In this document: in pieces, positions 1 through 5,835 of the stretch
Layout of the letters: the number at the start of each line of letters is the position of its first letter
How positions within the stretch are numbered: position 1 is the first letter of the stretch
DNA from: Planctomycetota bacterium
GTDB taxonomy: Bacteria; Planctomycetota; Phycisphaerae; WQYP01
Length of the DNA stretch: 8,232 nucleotides
Direction: 5' to 3'
Assembly (NCBI GenBank): GCA_021828935.1
Contig: JAJZCU010000075.1
Span: 1-8,232, forward strand
The notes under the pieces: model-generated
Told to the model about the DNA's origin: nothing
The model's input: the letters and a program-made list of their open reading frames with translations, nothing else
The model's database searches: none
Position numbers and translations under genes: made by a program

Positions 1-1969
1 CCTGAATTCCGGCGACCCCGGAACGGTGCTGGAGCAATACAGCTATCTTGGCTTATCAACCATTGTGCAAGCCGCCCATCCGCAGACGGGTATTAACTTA
101 ACCTACATCCAACAGCCGGGGCAGACGAACATCTTGAACGACGGCGGGGATATCTATACGGGCCTCGACCGTTTCGGCCGCGTGATCGACCAGAACTGGT
201 GGGTGGTTGCCACCGGTACAAGCACGGACCGCTTCCAGTACGGGTACGATCCTGCATCCAACGTGCTGTACAAGAACAATCTTGTTAATCCGAACATGAG
301 CGAACTGTACCACGCGAACAGTTCCGCCCCGTATGACAATGGAAGCGCCTACGACCCGCTGGGCCGCGAAACCGCCTTCGCACGCGGCCTTCTCTCCGCC
401 AGCGGAAACAACCCCGGCGCGGCCGCCCTCGACACAATCTCCGCCGCCACGCAAAGCCAAACCTGGAACATGGACGCCCTGGGCAATTGGAGCAGTTCGA
501 CCACGAATGGCACAGCCCAGACGCGGAATTTTAATAGCCAAAATCAGATCACCGGAATAAGTGGAACGACTGCAACGCCAACGTACGATGCGAATGGCAA
601 CATGACCACCGACCAGAACGGCAACACGCTGACATACGATGGCTGGAATCGGCTCGTGCAGGTGGCCGATTCCGCAGGGCAAATTATTGCCAAATATTCG
701 TATAACGCAATGGGCTACAGAATCAGCGAAAGCTACCCCCAAGGCGGCAATGGCGTCGCCACTGGCACGGTAAAATACCTTTATTATTCAAATAACTGGC
801 AGGTACTCGAAACCCGCTGGAACGGCACAGCAAACACTGACGTCGCCCACCAGTACGTCTGGTCGCAAATGTACATTGATGCGATGGTTCTGCGGGACAC
901 ATACAGCGCGGGCGCGATTCAGCCAGCGCAAAGAATTTATTATCAGCACGATGCGAATTTCAACACCACCGCGATCGTCGGCCTCGTCGGCAGCACTTGG
1001 CAGGTCACCCAGCGTTACATCTACACCCCCTACGGCGTGGTGACCGTGCTCAACGCCGACTGGACCACTGCGAGCAGCCAAATCCCACTCACGCAATATC
1101 TCCACCAAGGCGGCAGATTGGATCCAATAACCGGCTTGTATGATTTCAGAAACCGCGACTATTCGCCGACGCTTGGCAACTGGGTTGAGCAGGATCCGCT
1201 GGGGTATGTTAATGGGGCCAACCGTTTCGCGTACGCCGCCGCCGCTCCAGCGGGAGAATTGGACGCGAGCGGATTGTGGCACTTTTCAGTGGATTATAAT
1301 TTTACGCCGAAATGGCTGTCCAAGGCCACGGAAAAAATTTGGCACGTCGCGGAGGGTGCCGGCACCGTATTTAAGCAGGTCGAGAAGTACATCCCGGGAG
1401 TAACTGGGTATTTCAAGCCCGTTGGGTCCCCCGCGATCGAGGCATCAATAAAGGGCCAGGTTCGCGGCGAGGGCCATGTCCTGTGCAGTGCATCGTTGGC
1501 GCTTGAGGCCAACGTCGGAAAGATCGGCTTTCGCGTGGGGATCCAAGCCGACGCCGGGCTTGCCACAGGCCGCGTGGGAATTTCGGCGATCGGCGGCGGA
1601 GATCTCCGCTTTGAGGCGGGCTACAAAGACGGTAAGGGATGGCACTTCTCCGGCTCGGCCGGCGTGGACGTCAAGGGTGGTGTTTTTGGATCTCTTTCGG
1701 CGGGCGGCCTCGTCCGGGCGATGGCGTCGGGCGGAGTGAATGTGGCGTACGACTTTTCCGTCAATCCGGATGGCGAATTGAGGGGCCAGGGCGAGTGGAA
1801 TATGTATGGTTCCCTCGTCCTGCAGCACAAGGAATACCTGTTCTTCGGCGGCTGGGAGAGCACCTACACATACAGCTTCGGCACTGACAAACATAAATTT
1901 GGCAAGCTGGGGCCGTCCAGCCTGAAGCAGGATTTCGAACGCGCCGTCGCGGCGGCCGCGAGGTTGTAG
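1..1969 (+). CDS. RHS/YD-repeat polymorphic toxin, copy A (5' partial)
   Basis: The frame is open to the left edge (first codon at position 2), so the gene starts outside the window; a GTG at 26 is an internal Val codon, because copy C reads through the same site. The RHS core contains YD repeats (YDANGN..., LTYDGWNRLV near 585-658) and the conserved stretch YYSNNWQVLETRW to GNWVEQDP (about 780-1195). It ends with DPLGY at 1193-1207 and DASGL at 1262-1276, separated by exactly 18 residues, the spacing of the DPxGL-18-DPxGL autoproteolysis motif of Rhs proteins. The last 230 codons are an unrelated variable tip, annotated separately. In known Rhs systems the core forms a cocoon-like shell holding the cleaved toxin. 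The visible core is about 88% identical in DNA to copy C over the stretch counted, nearly all changes being silent. RHS identity is very secure; the delivery route is unknown. Confidence 0.95.
   Translation, partial: LNSGDPGTVLEQYSYLGLSTIVQAAHPQTGINLTYIQQPGQTNILNDGGDIYTGLDRFGRVIDQNWWVVATGTSTDRFQYGYDPASNVLYKNNLVNPNMSELYHANSSAPYDNGSAYDPLGRETAFARGLLSASGNNPGAAALDTISAATQSQTWNMDALGNWSSSTTNGTAQTRNFNSQNQITGISGTTATPTYDANGNMTTDQNGNTLTYDGWNRLVQVADSAGQIIAKYSYNAMGYRISESYPQGGNGVATGTVKYLYYSNNWQVLETRWNGTANTDVAHQYVWSQMYIDAMVLRDTYSAGAIQPAQRIYYQHDANFNTTAIVGLVGSTWQVTQRYIYTPYGVVTVLNADWTTASSQIPLTQYLHQGGRLDPITGLYDFRNRDYSPTLGNWVEQDPLGYVNGANRFAYAAAAPAGELDASGLWHFSVDYNFTPKWLSKATEKIWHVAEGAGTVFKQVEKYIPGVTGYFKPVGSPAIEASIKGQVRGEGHVLCSASLALEANVGKIGFRVGIQADAGLATGRVGISAIGGGDLRFEAGYKDGKGWHFSGSAGVDVKGGVFGSLSAGGLVRAMASGGVNVAYDFSVNPDGELRGQGEWNMYGSLVLQHKEYLFFGGWESTYTYSFGTDKHKFGKLGPSSLKQDFERAVAAAARL
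26..656 (+). repeat. RHS core repeat, copy A segment shared with copy C
   Basis: This segment aligns with 7557-8187 at a constant offset of 7531 without indels. Over 41-180 I count 16 base differences in 140, of which 15 are silent; the exception changes Gln to Arg. Past 656 (8187) the two copies become less alike (VQVADSAGQIIAKYS versus VAVKNAGGQVIAAYT). Confidence 0.9.
746..1195 (+). repeat. RHS core repeat, copy A segment shared with copy B
   Basis: This segment aligns with 3534-3983 at offset 2788. The proteins differ at about 13 of 150 residues up to EQDP, after which similarity falls away around the self-cleavage region and vanishes in the tips. It marks the portion of core kept by the orphan copy. 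Confidence 0.9.
1277..1966 (+). other. Variable C-terminal tip of rhs A: glycine-rich, predicted beta-rich candidate toxin domain
   Basis: This is the 230-residue segment after DASGL. Residues 1-50 are mixed and probably partly helical (WLSKATEKIWHVAEG, VFKQVEKY). Residues about 55-165 alternate small or polar and hydrophobic residues with frequent Gly (for example GKIGFRVGIQADAG, GRVGISAIGGG, WHFSGSAGVDVKGG, ASGGVNVAYDFSVN), a pattern of successive amphipathic beta strands. The region around 175-200 is aromatic-rich (EWNMYGS, EYLFFGGWESTYTYSFG), and the end is a short helix (LKQDFERAVAAAARL). Net charge is near neutral. It contains only one Cys, and I see no nuclease, deaminase, ADP-ribosyltransferase or peptidase signature. 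The position makes it the effector part of the polymorphic toxin. The beta-hairpin pattern and the polytopic membrane protein encoded downstream would fit a membrane-active toxin, but that is inference and I do not recognise the family. Confidence 0.6.
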
Positions 1970-2224
1970 TTGGCTTAGCGGGCGGAGGGGAAAGGAACGC
2001 AATCAGACCCGTTGGATAAGGCTAGGCTGCGGCCTAACGGTCTGCCCGAGCTTTACGGCGGCGGCCGCTGGGCACCCGTAGGTGGCTAAGACCCTGGCAA
2101 CCGCACCTTTCTAGATTCTAGAGCAGTCGGCAAGGCCGGTGTGTCGACAGGTTTAACAACCAGGAAATTCGGGGTCGCCGACGCCGCGGGTTGCGGCTGC
2201 GGCGGCTGGAAGGCCCAGATATCT
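1970..2224. other. Gene-free gap between rhs A and the membrane protein gene, with a hairpin
   Basis: No convincing gene lies in these 255 bp. An imperfect hairpin spans 2004-2044: CAGACC-C-GTT pairs with AACGGTCTG (9 bp with one bulged C), and AGGC/GCCT can pair inside it. No T-tract follows, so it is not a canonical terminator. TCTAGA-T-TCTAGA at 2110-2122 is a short palindrome carrying the tetranucleotide CTAG twice. The gap is long for a toxin-immunity pair and may contain a promoter for the downstream gene, but I could not pick a convincing one. Confidence 0.5.
2208..2213 (+). promoter_or_regulatory. Ribosome binding site that favours the ATG at 2225
   Basis: GGAAGG lies 11 bases upstream of the ATG at 2225. 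The frame is open back to a GTG at 2141, but that GTG has no purine-rich site and would put 28 Gly/Cys-rich residues in front of an otherwise standard MKKK-plus-hydrophobic N-terminus. The ATG at 2225 is therefore the better start. Confidence 0.55.
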
Positions 2225-2938
2225 ATGAAAAAAAAGGGCGCAAGCCTTCTGCTCGCCGTGGCCGGAATTGCCGCGTGGCTGGCGATAGTGTATTTCGTCG
2301 ACGTGCCCGCGTTTCGCCTGGGCTACCGCGTGATCGTGCGGCACGATGGCGGCCAATTGTATCGTGTGGCGGCGGTGAGGTTTTACCGCGGGAGGAACGG
2401 CCGGGCAGCGAGCCTGCGACTCGTGCCGCCCCGCCCCGGGCTGAAGCAGATCAGCCGACCGATCGGCCGCTATACGCTGCCATTTATTGCGCGGTCATGG
2501 AGTAAATTGCGGCCCGGGGACGCGGCCAGTGTCATATGCTCTCACGGGCATTATACACTTTTGGGGACGGCGGCGGTAGAGGCTGTGGTTTTCGAGTTGT
2601 TCTTCAGCGCCCTGCCTTTGGTCCCGATTGCGCTTTACATCTTAAAGGGTGCGCTTTCCGGGGCCGGCCTCCTGCCGTACGCCGGAAAAGGCGCGCGGGG
2701 GCGGGCCGCCTACTTCGCAGTTTGGGTAGCACCCTGGCTGAGGGTGATGCTGCAGGGGGGATTTACGGCGGCGTTAGCCGAGGGATTCGTGAGCAGCGCT
2801 AAGGTTGCGGCCGGCGATGCGGCCGTTTGCGCCGTCCTATCAATGGTGCTGCTGCCCGTAACCTTAGTAGGATATTTCAATCTGCCGCCCAGAGTGCCGG
2901 GTAACCCGCTCGATTCCGGCTTCTACGACCTCCCTTAA
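2225..2938 (+). CDS. Four-span membrane protein, candidate immunity protein for rhs A tip
   Basis: The product is a 237-residue protein of no family I recognise. The N-terminus MKKK is followed by a hydrophobic segment (residues about 7-25), which predicts N-in orientation. An ~85-residue, Arg-rich, probably periplasmic loop follows, then hydrophobic segments at about 111-139, 161-189 and 198-218, and a short Pro-rich tail (PPRVPGNPLD...). It follows rhs copy A on the same strand with no gene between, the position of the immunity gene in Rhs/CDI modules. Polytopic membrane proteins are the usual immunity type against pore-forming or inner-membrane-acting toxins such as pore-forming colicins, which would fit the beta-rich tip. 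The 255 bp gap weakens the case for co-transcription. The gene call is fairly secure from the clean hydrophobic profile and start; the immunity role is inference. Alternatives are an unrelated small membrane protein or part of a transporter. Confidence 0.7.
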   Translation: MKKKGASLLLAVAGIAAWLAIVYFVDVPAFRLGYRVIVRHDGGQLYRVAAVRFYRGRNGRAASLRLVPPRPGLKQISRPIGRYTLPFIARSWSKLRPGDAASVICSHGHYTLLGTAAVEAVVFELFFSALPLVPIALYILKGALSGAGLLPYAGKGARGRAAYFAVWVAPWLRVMLQGGFTAALAEGFVSSAKVAAGDAAVCAVLSMVLLPVTLVGYFNLPPRVPGNPLDSGFYDLP

Positions 2939-3334
2939 ACATGAATACGGTCGGCCAGCGGTGACGCGTAGCGGCTCCAAGCCGGCCTATGCCGCAAAAT
3001 TGCCTCCGGACGTCGGCCCGGTGCTGGCCCGCCCGTGGCCTCGGCGGCGTGCGTTCAGTGCTGCTTCCGAAGAAAATTCAAGATGGCGCTCCTGCGGCAA
3101 ACAACCGGAACACGCATGGAATACGGGCGTTCCGTGGCCGGCGGCAGATCCCGTGAATGAGAATTTATCGACGGCGCATGACTTGGCGACATCTTTATAG
3201 ATAGTCCCGTCAACGACCGCCCCGACCAAATGAAAGGGGTCGGGCTTTTAGCGTTTTTAGTCCTTTTTATGGCGCGTGGGCCAATCGTCGCCCGCAGGCG
3301 CCGGCGGCGGTACGCGGATCCCCCGAAAAAATAA
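2939..3334. other. Intergenic region between the first module and rhs B, terminator only
   Basis: I see no gene here. Two opposite-strand frames of about 80 codons (2961-3200 + and 2987-3229 -) overlap almost completely, lack ribosome binding sites and have compositions like random GC-rich DNA. The stretch contains the terminator annotated at 3221-3257. From about 3325 it enters the 5' module shared with rhs C. Confidence 0.6.
3221..3257 (+). terminator. Rho-independent terminator upstream of rhs B
   Basis: CCCGACC (3221-3227) pairs with GGTCGGG (3238-3244) in a 7 bp GC-rich stem with a 10-base loop, followed by CTTTTAGCGTTTTT. It would stop + strand transcripts coming from the membrane protein gene. 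This separates the first toxin module from rhs B and agrees with rhs B having its own promoter about 80 bp downstream. Confidence 0.75.
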
Positions 3335-3337
3335 TGT

Positions 3338-3366
3338 TTGTTCGCGGGCCGGGGCGGCGTTAAAAT
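3338..3366 (+). promoter_or_regulatory. Predicted sigma70-type promoter of rhs B
   Basis: TTGTTC (-35, 3338-3343) and TAAAAT (-10, 3361-3366, 5 of 6 consensus bases) are separated by 17 bp. Transcription would start near 3373, ~20 bp before the ATG. The same layout, with identical 17 bp spacing, stands before rhs C (5836-5864) although much of the spacer sequence differs. That conservation is better evidence for a promoter than either site alone. Confidence 0.6.
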
Positions 3367-3392
3367 CTCGCAAATGCGCTGAGAGTTTATGC

Positions 3393-4679
3393 ATGCTTTG
3401 CCTTGACGATGACATTGATAGAAGCCGCGGTTGGCGCACGCGTGGCGTCGGCGGGAGCACCCCGACCGGCGCGGGCGGCCGAGCCGCCGCGCTGCGGCGA
3501 CGGAAGAGGGCGAACGCCCCGTTCGCGCTCCACGGCAACGGCGTTGCCGCGGGCACGGTCAAATACCTTTATTATTCAAATAGTTGGCAGGTACTCGAAA
3601 CCCGCTGGAACGGCACAGCGGCAACTGATGTGGCTCACCAATATGTTTGGTCGCAGATGTACATCGACGCCATGGTGCTGCGTGACACGTACAGCGGCGG
3701 AACGATCCAGCCGGCGCAGAGAATTTACTACCAGCACGACGCGAATTTTAACACCACCGCCATCGTCGGCCTCGTCGGCGGCATTTGGCAGGTAACGCAG
3801 CGGTACGTCTACACCCCATACGGTGTGGTCACCGTCCTGAATCCCGACTGGACCACCGCGGCCAGCCAAATCCCGTTAACGCAATACCTGCACCAAGGCG
3901 GTCGCCTCGACCCCATCACCGGCCTGTACCTCTTCCGCCACCGCGACTATTCGCCAACCCTTGGCAATTGGATCGAGCAGGATCCGGCGGGGTATGTGGA
4001 CGGTGGGAACACGTACGGCTACGTGGGCGGGGACCCGGCGGCGGCGACGGACTTTTCCGGGTATGCGACGGTCAGGGTCGCAGCTAAAAGTTTCATTCAC
4101 CAACCGATGCGCGATGGCTCGTTCCGCGGACCCTTGGGTTTTGTTGATAACCCGCTGCTCCGGGCGTTTGCGGCGGTCGCACGCAGGGTCTTTAATGACC
4201 ATCCAAAGTCCGCAAGAGAGCACGGCACCTCACATTACCGCCTGTTCACTGAGGCCACGTTCAAGGCCACCTGCTTAAACAACGGCGGGAAGCCGCCGAG
4301 GGTGCAGCTCCTACGGACCAGGAAGCGCGGCGGGCAAGAGGGATTTCTCAGAGGGACCATACATATGAGCAAGGTCAAAATCGTCGCTCGTGGCCAGAAA
4401 GTCGTCGCATCCTGGGAGGGCTGGGGGCGTCCAAATGCGGCGACGCTGGTTACTTTTGACATGGTGCGCGGGCGCGATTCGGTGAACATCTGGCACAAGG
4501 TTCGCGTGACGTTCTGGTGCAGCGGCGGGAGGCTGAGAACAAAAGCCACGCTACCGGATGCAAGTGCATTTCCGAGCCATCGCGTATGGCTGAACGGCGT
4601 CGTAAAGCAGACCGTCAAGCAGCACACCTTCGCCGATCTGTGGCGGCCCTTGGGGGGCAAGCTGAGCTTCGTGATCTGA
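3393..4679 (+). CDS. Orphan RHS tip protein, copy B: leader + truncated core + variable C-terminus
   Basis: I start the gene at ATG 3393 because GAGAG (3381-3385) lies 7 bases upstream, a promoter precedes it, and copy C has a matching start. The frame is also open upstream to an ATG at 3276, which has none of these supports. The product is 428 residues. Residues 1-47 are an Arg/Gly-rich leader beginning MLCLDDDID and ending ANAPFALHG. Residues about 48-224 are the last part of the RHS core, homologous to copy A from 3534 (A 746) at constant offset 2788 over the stretches checked. The core ends with DPAGY (3981-3995), 18 residues, then DFSGY (4050-4064). The remaining 204 residues are a new tip. 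All upstream YD repeats are missing, so it cannot build a complete RHS shell. The join is in frame and undamaged. It resembles the orphan rhs tip cassettes known from other bacteria, which serve as donors for tip exchange; unlike a silent cassette it appears to have expression signals. Confidence 0.8.
   Translation: MLCLDDDIDRSRGWRTRGVGGSTPTGAGGRAAALRRRKRANAPFALHGNGVAAGTVKYLYYSNSWQVLETRWNGTAATDVAHQYVWSQMYIDAMVLRDTYSGGTIQPAQRIYYQHDANFNTTAIVGLVGGIWQVTQRYVYTPYGVVTVLNPDWTTAASQIPLTQYLHQGGRLDPITGLYLFRHRDYSPTLGNWIEQDPAGYVDGGNTYGYVGGDPAAATDFSGYATVRVAAKSFIHQPMRDGSFRGPLGFVDNPLLRAFAAVARRVFNDHPKSAREHGTSHYRLFTEATFKATCLNNGGKPPRVQLLRTRKRGGQEGFLRGTIHMSKVKIVARGQKVVASWEGWGRPNAATLVTFDMVRGRDSVNIWHKVRVTFWCSGGRLRTKATLPDASAFPSHRVWLNGVVKQTVKQHTFADLWRPLGGKLSFVI
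3510..3526. repeat. 7 bp inverted repeat with 3 nt loop at the rhs B junction
   Basis: GCGAACG-CCC-CGTTCGC is a perfect 7 bp stem with a three-base loop, 7 bp before the point where homology to the RHS core of copy A starts. The same stem with loop CTC is at 5985-6001 before rhs C. There is no T-tract, so it is not a terminator, and it lies inside the translated leader (ANAPFA). Confidence 0.7.
4065..4676 (+). other. Variable C-terminal tip of rhs B: very basic candidate toxin domain
   Basis: This is the 204-residue segment after DFSGY, unrelated to the tip of copy A. It has about 35 Lys/Arg against 11 Asp/Glu, so it is strongly cationic. Visible stretches are KSFIHQPMRDGSF near the start, the motif HGTSHYRLFTEATFKATC (residues 54-70), alternating beta-like segments at about 95-160 with two further Trp-rich patches, and FPSHRVWLNGV (169-179) near the end. 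The opening RVAAKSFI phrase and the late FPSH.VW motif remind me of DUF3238-like C-terminal domains of some secreted or RHS proteins; I hold that only loosely. No catalytic signature can be assigned. The lipoprotein gene behind it suggests an envelope target, which is inference. Confidence 0.5.
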
Positions 4680-4692
4680 CGGTGGTTTTACC

Positions 4693-4697
4693 AGAGG
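4693..4697 (+). promoter_or_regulatory. Ribosome binding site of the lipoprotein gene
   Basis: AGAGG lies 5 bases before the ATG at 4703. It fixes the start there rather than at the in-frame ATG at 4517, which lies inside rhs B and would add 62 residues ahead of a normal lipoprotein signal peptide. The site is within the 23 bp gap after the rhs B stop, implying coupled expression of the two genes. Confidence 0.75.
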
Positions 4698-4702
4698 CTT
4701 GT

Positions 4703-5257
4703 ATGCGAAAAAAGCTTTCTAATCCGGCTCCCGGCCCCAGGCTGATTCTGTGGTCGATTTTGTTGCCAGCCATTTGCGCCACGGCCATGCTTTCCGGCTG
4801 TGGCCTACTTGATCACGCTAACGACGCGGCACTGATAGCGTCGGGAAATAAAACTATCCCGTACGTGCGGCAGTTCAAACGGCTCTTTCCGTCCGCGATC
4901 GTGTTCCTCAATTACCGCGGCCGGCCATTACCCCCCGGCGCAACCAAGGCATTCCTCTGGGACTCCCAGACAACACTGTACGGACGGTATTTTTTCTCAA
5001 TGAGAATCGCCATAAAAATAAACAACTCGTGGGACCGCGTGATTGGATGGGGCAAACCGGAGTTCTTGCTTCTTGAGGTGAAGCGAACCAACTGGCGAGC
5101 CACAACTTATCGGGGGCGTGGGCAGGTCGGGTTCGGCACAAACCGCTGGAAGCGCCTGGTGCATCACCATGGCCGGTTTCGCGCTATCGGTATACATCTG
5201 GTAAAAAACCACCCCGTTCCTTTTTTTCGAACGATCAAAAACACCGAAGAAGGGTAG
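4703..5257 (+). CDS. Lipoprotein, candidate immunity protein for rhs B tip
   Basis: The product is a 184-residue protein with a textbook lipoprotein signal: a basic n-region (MRKK...PGPR), a hydrophobic segment LILWSILLPAICATAM, and lipobox L-S-G-C with the lipidated Cys at residue 33. Position +2 is Gly rather than Asp, which favours outer-membrane sorting by the rule known for Gram-negatives. The mature part has about 25 Lys/Arg against 8 Asp/Glu (motifs GRPLPPGATKAF, WKRLVHHHGRFR). The start 23 bp after the rhs B stop, with its own ribosome binding site, is the classic bicistronic toxin-immunity arrangement; periplasmic or membrane-anchored immunity proteins guard against envelope-acting toxins. 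Against this, tip and candidate immunity are both strongly basic, whereas cognate pairs are often of opposite charge. The family is not recognised. The gene call is strong and the role is inferred. Confidence 0.8.
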   Translation: MRKKLSNPAPGPRLILWSILLPAICATAMLSGCGLLDHANDAALIASGNKTIPYVRQFKRLFPSAIVFLNYRGRPLPPGATKAFLWDSQTTLYGRYFFSMRIAIKINNSWDRVIGWGKPEFLLLEVKRTNWRATTYRGRGQVGFGTNRWKRLVHHHGRFRAIGIHLVKNHPVPFFRTIKNTEEG

Positions 5258-5486
5258 GGTGTACTTCCGCGGCCTGGCGACGCGCGCCGCGGCGCATGGC
5301 TCCAAAGCGCCGACTGTGGTGCGGGGGAAAAATTTTCAAAATTTCCGATTTTGATGGGAGAATGGCCGATCGGCTGGGGTGGTGCCGATGTGCGGCCGCC
5401 ATAGGCCCAGCCTTCGCAGGGCCGTCCCCACGCGGCGCCTCCGGCTCCCGCGACAGCGAAAGCCCGCCGGCGACGGCGCGGTTTTG
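5258..5486. other. Gene-free stretch between the lipoprotein gene and the transposase remnant
   Basis: No supported gene is present. A 12 bp perfect palindrome GCGCCGCGGCGC lies at 5284-5295. A conspicuous A/T-rich patch at about 5328-5355 (AAAAATTTTCAAAATTTCCG and following) stands out against GC-rich surroundings and could be an old insertion sequence end, since it lies beyond the 3' end of the transposase remnant. I could not find a convincing inverted partner. No T-tailed terminator was seen after the lipoprotein gene. Confidence 0.45.
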
Positions 5487-5774
5487 ATAAATTTTCGGCG
5501 GCGGCTGGTCCGGCAGCCGCAGGCCCAGCTTCTCCAGCAACATCGCCTGCGTCTTGTCCGGCTGCGTGTACCGCCGCATCGCCAGATGCCGGCTATCGAC
5601 CACCGGAACATGCACATCAATTAATTGAATCGTCGCAAGTTTTTCCAGCACCGCGCGCGGCGTTAAACCCGGCGCGTGGGTCCGCAGCAACATCTGAGAC
5701 TCGGGCAGATAAAATTTACGCTCAGTGGCGTGCAGACTGGCCCGCCACGCGTGTAAAACCACCCGCCAGATGCT
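5487..5774 (-). pseudogene. 3' remnant of an insertion sequence transposase gene
   Basis: Read on the - strand, 5493-5693 encodes LLRTHAPGLTPRAVLEKLATIQ followed by a DVHVP motif, a short linker, RRYTQPD, LLEKLGLRLPDQPPPKI. This is the ending I know from DDE transposases of the IS4/IS1634 type common in planctomycetes and related bacteria (APGLTPRAVLEKLA.IQM.DVH.P..DGR, RYTQP, LP.QPPP.I). Similarity is clear for about 67 residues and doubtful for some 25 residues before it. The catalytic domain, several hundred residues in the complete protein, is absent; upstream the frame runs into the rhs C leader module. No stop follows the expected C-terminus, and the frame continues to 5235 without further similarity. 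It is a dead fragment and a trace of the mobile element activity that probably helped shuffle this locus. Confidence 0.7.
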
Positions 5775-5835
5775 CCGGCCCCAAGCTTTCGGCCCTGATG
5801 GTCGGCGTGCGACGGCGCATGCCGCGATTTTTTGT

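Larger units (their letters stand above)
3325..3545 (+). repeat. 5' leader module, copy 1 (in front of rhs B)
   Basis: This paralogous block matches 5823-6018. Shared landmarks in order are TGTTTG (3335), GCGGCG-T-TAAAATCT with TAAAAT at 3361 (26 bp later in both copies), a purine-rich ribosome binding site, ATG-CTT-TGC-CTT (3393), the ATT-GAT codons at leader residues 8-9, and a 42 bp 3' end (3502-3543) with 36 identical bases including the palindrome at 3510-3526. The middle of the leader has diverged in length (47 versus 40 codons) and is GC-rich. The block ends where homology with the RHS core of copy A begins (3534). Confidence 0.7.

Noticed and set aside
26..28. GTG as the start codon of rhs A
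   Set aside because: The frame is open to position 2 and the homologous codon in copy C (GTT, Val) lies deep inside the core; the gene is simply cut by the window edge.
2141..2224. Longer form of the membrane protein starting at GTG 2141
   Set aside because: No ribosome binding site there, and the extra 28 Gly/Cys-rich residues would precede a normal MKKK plus hydrophobic start.
2961..3229. Two ~80-codon overlapping frames on opposite strands
   Set aside because: No ribosome binding sites, domain features or coding-like composition; nothing indicates either is translated.
4235..4660. 141-codon - strand frame opposite tip B
   Set aside because: It overlaps the well-supported rhs B tip completely and shows no independent support.
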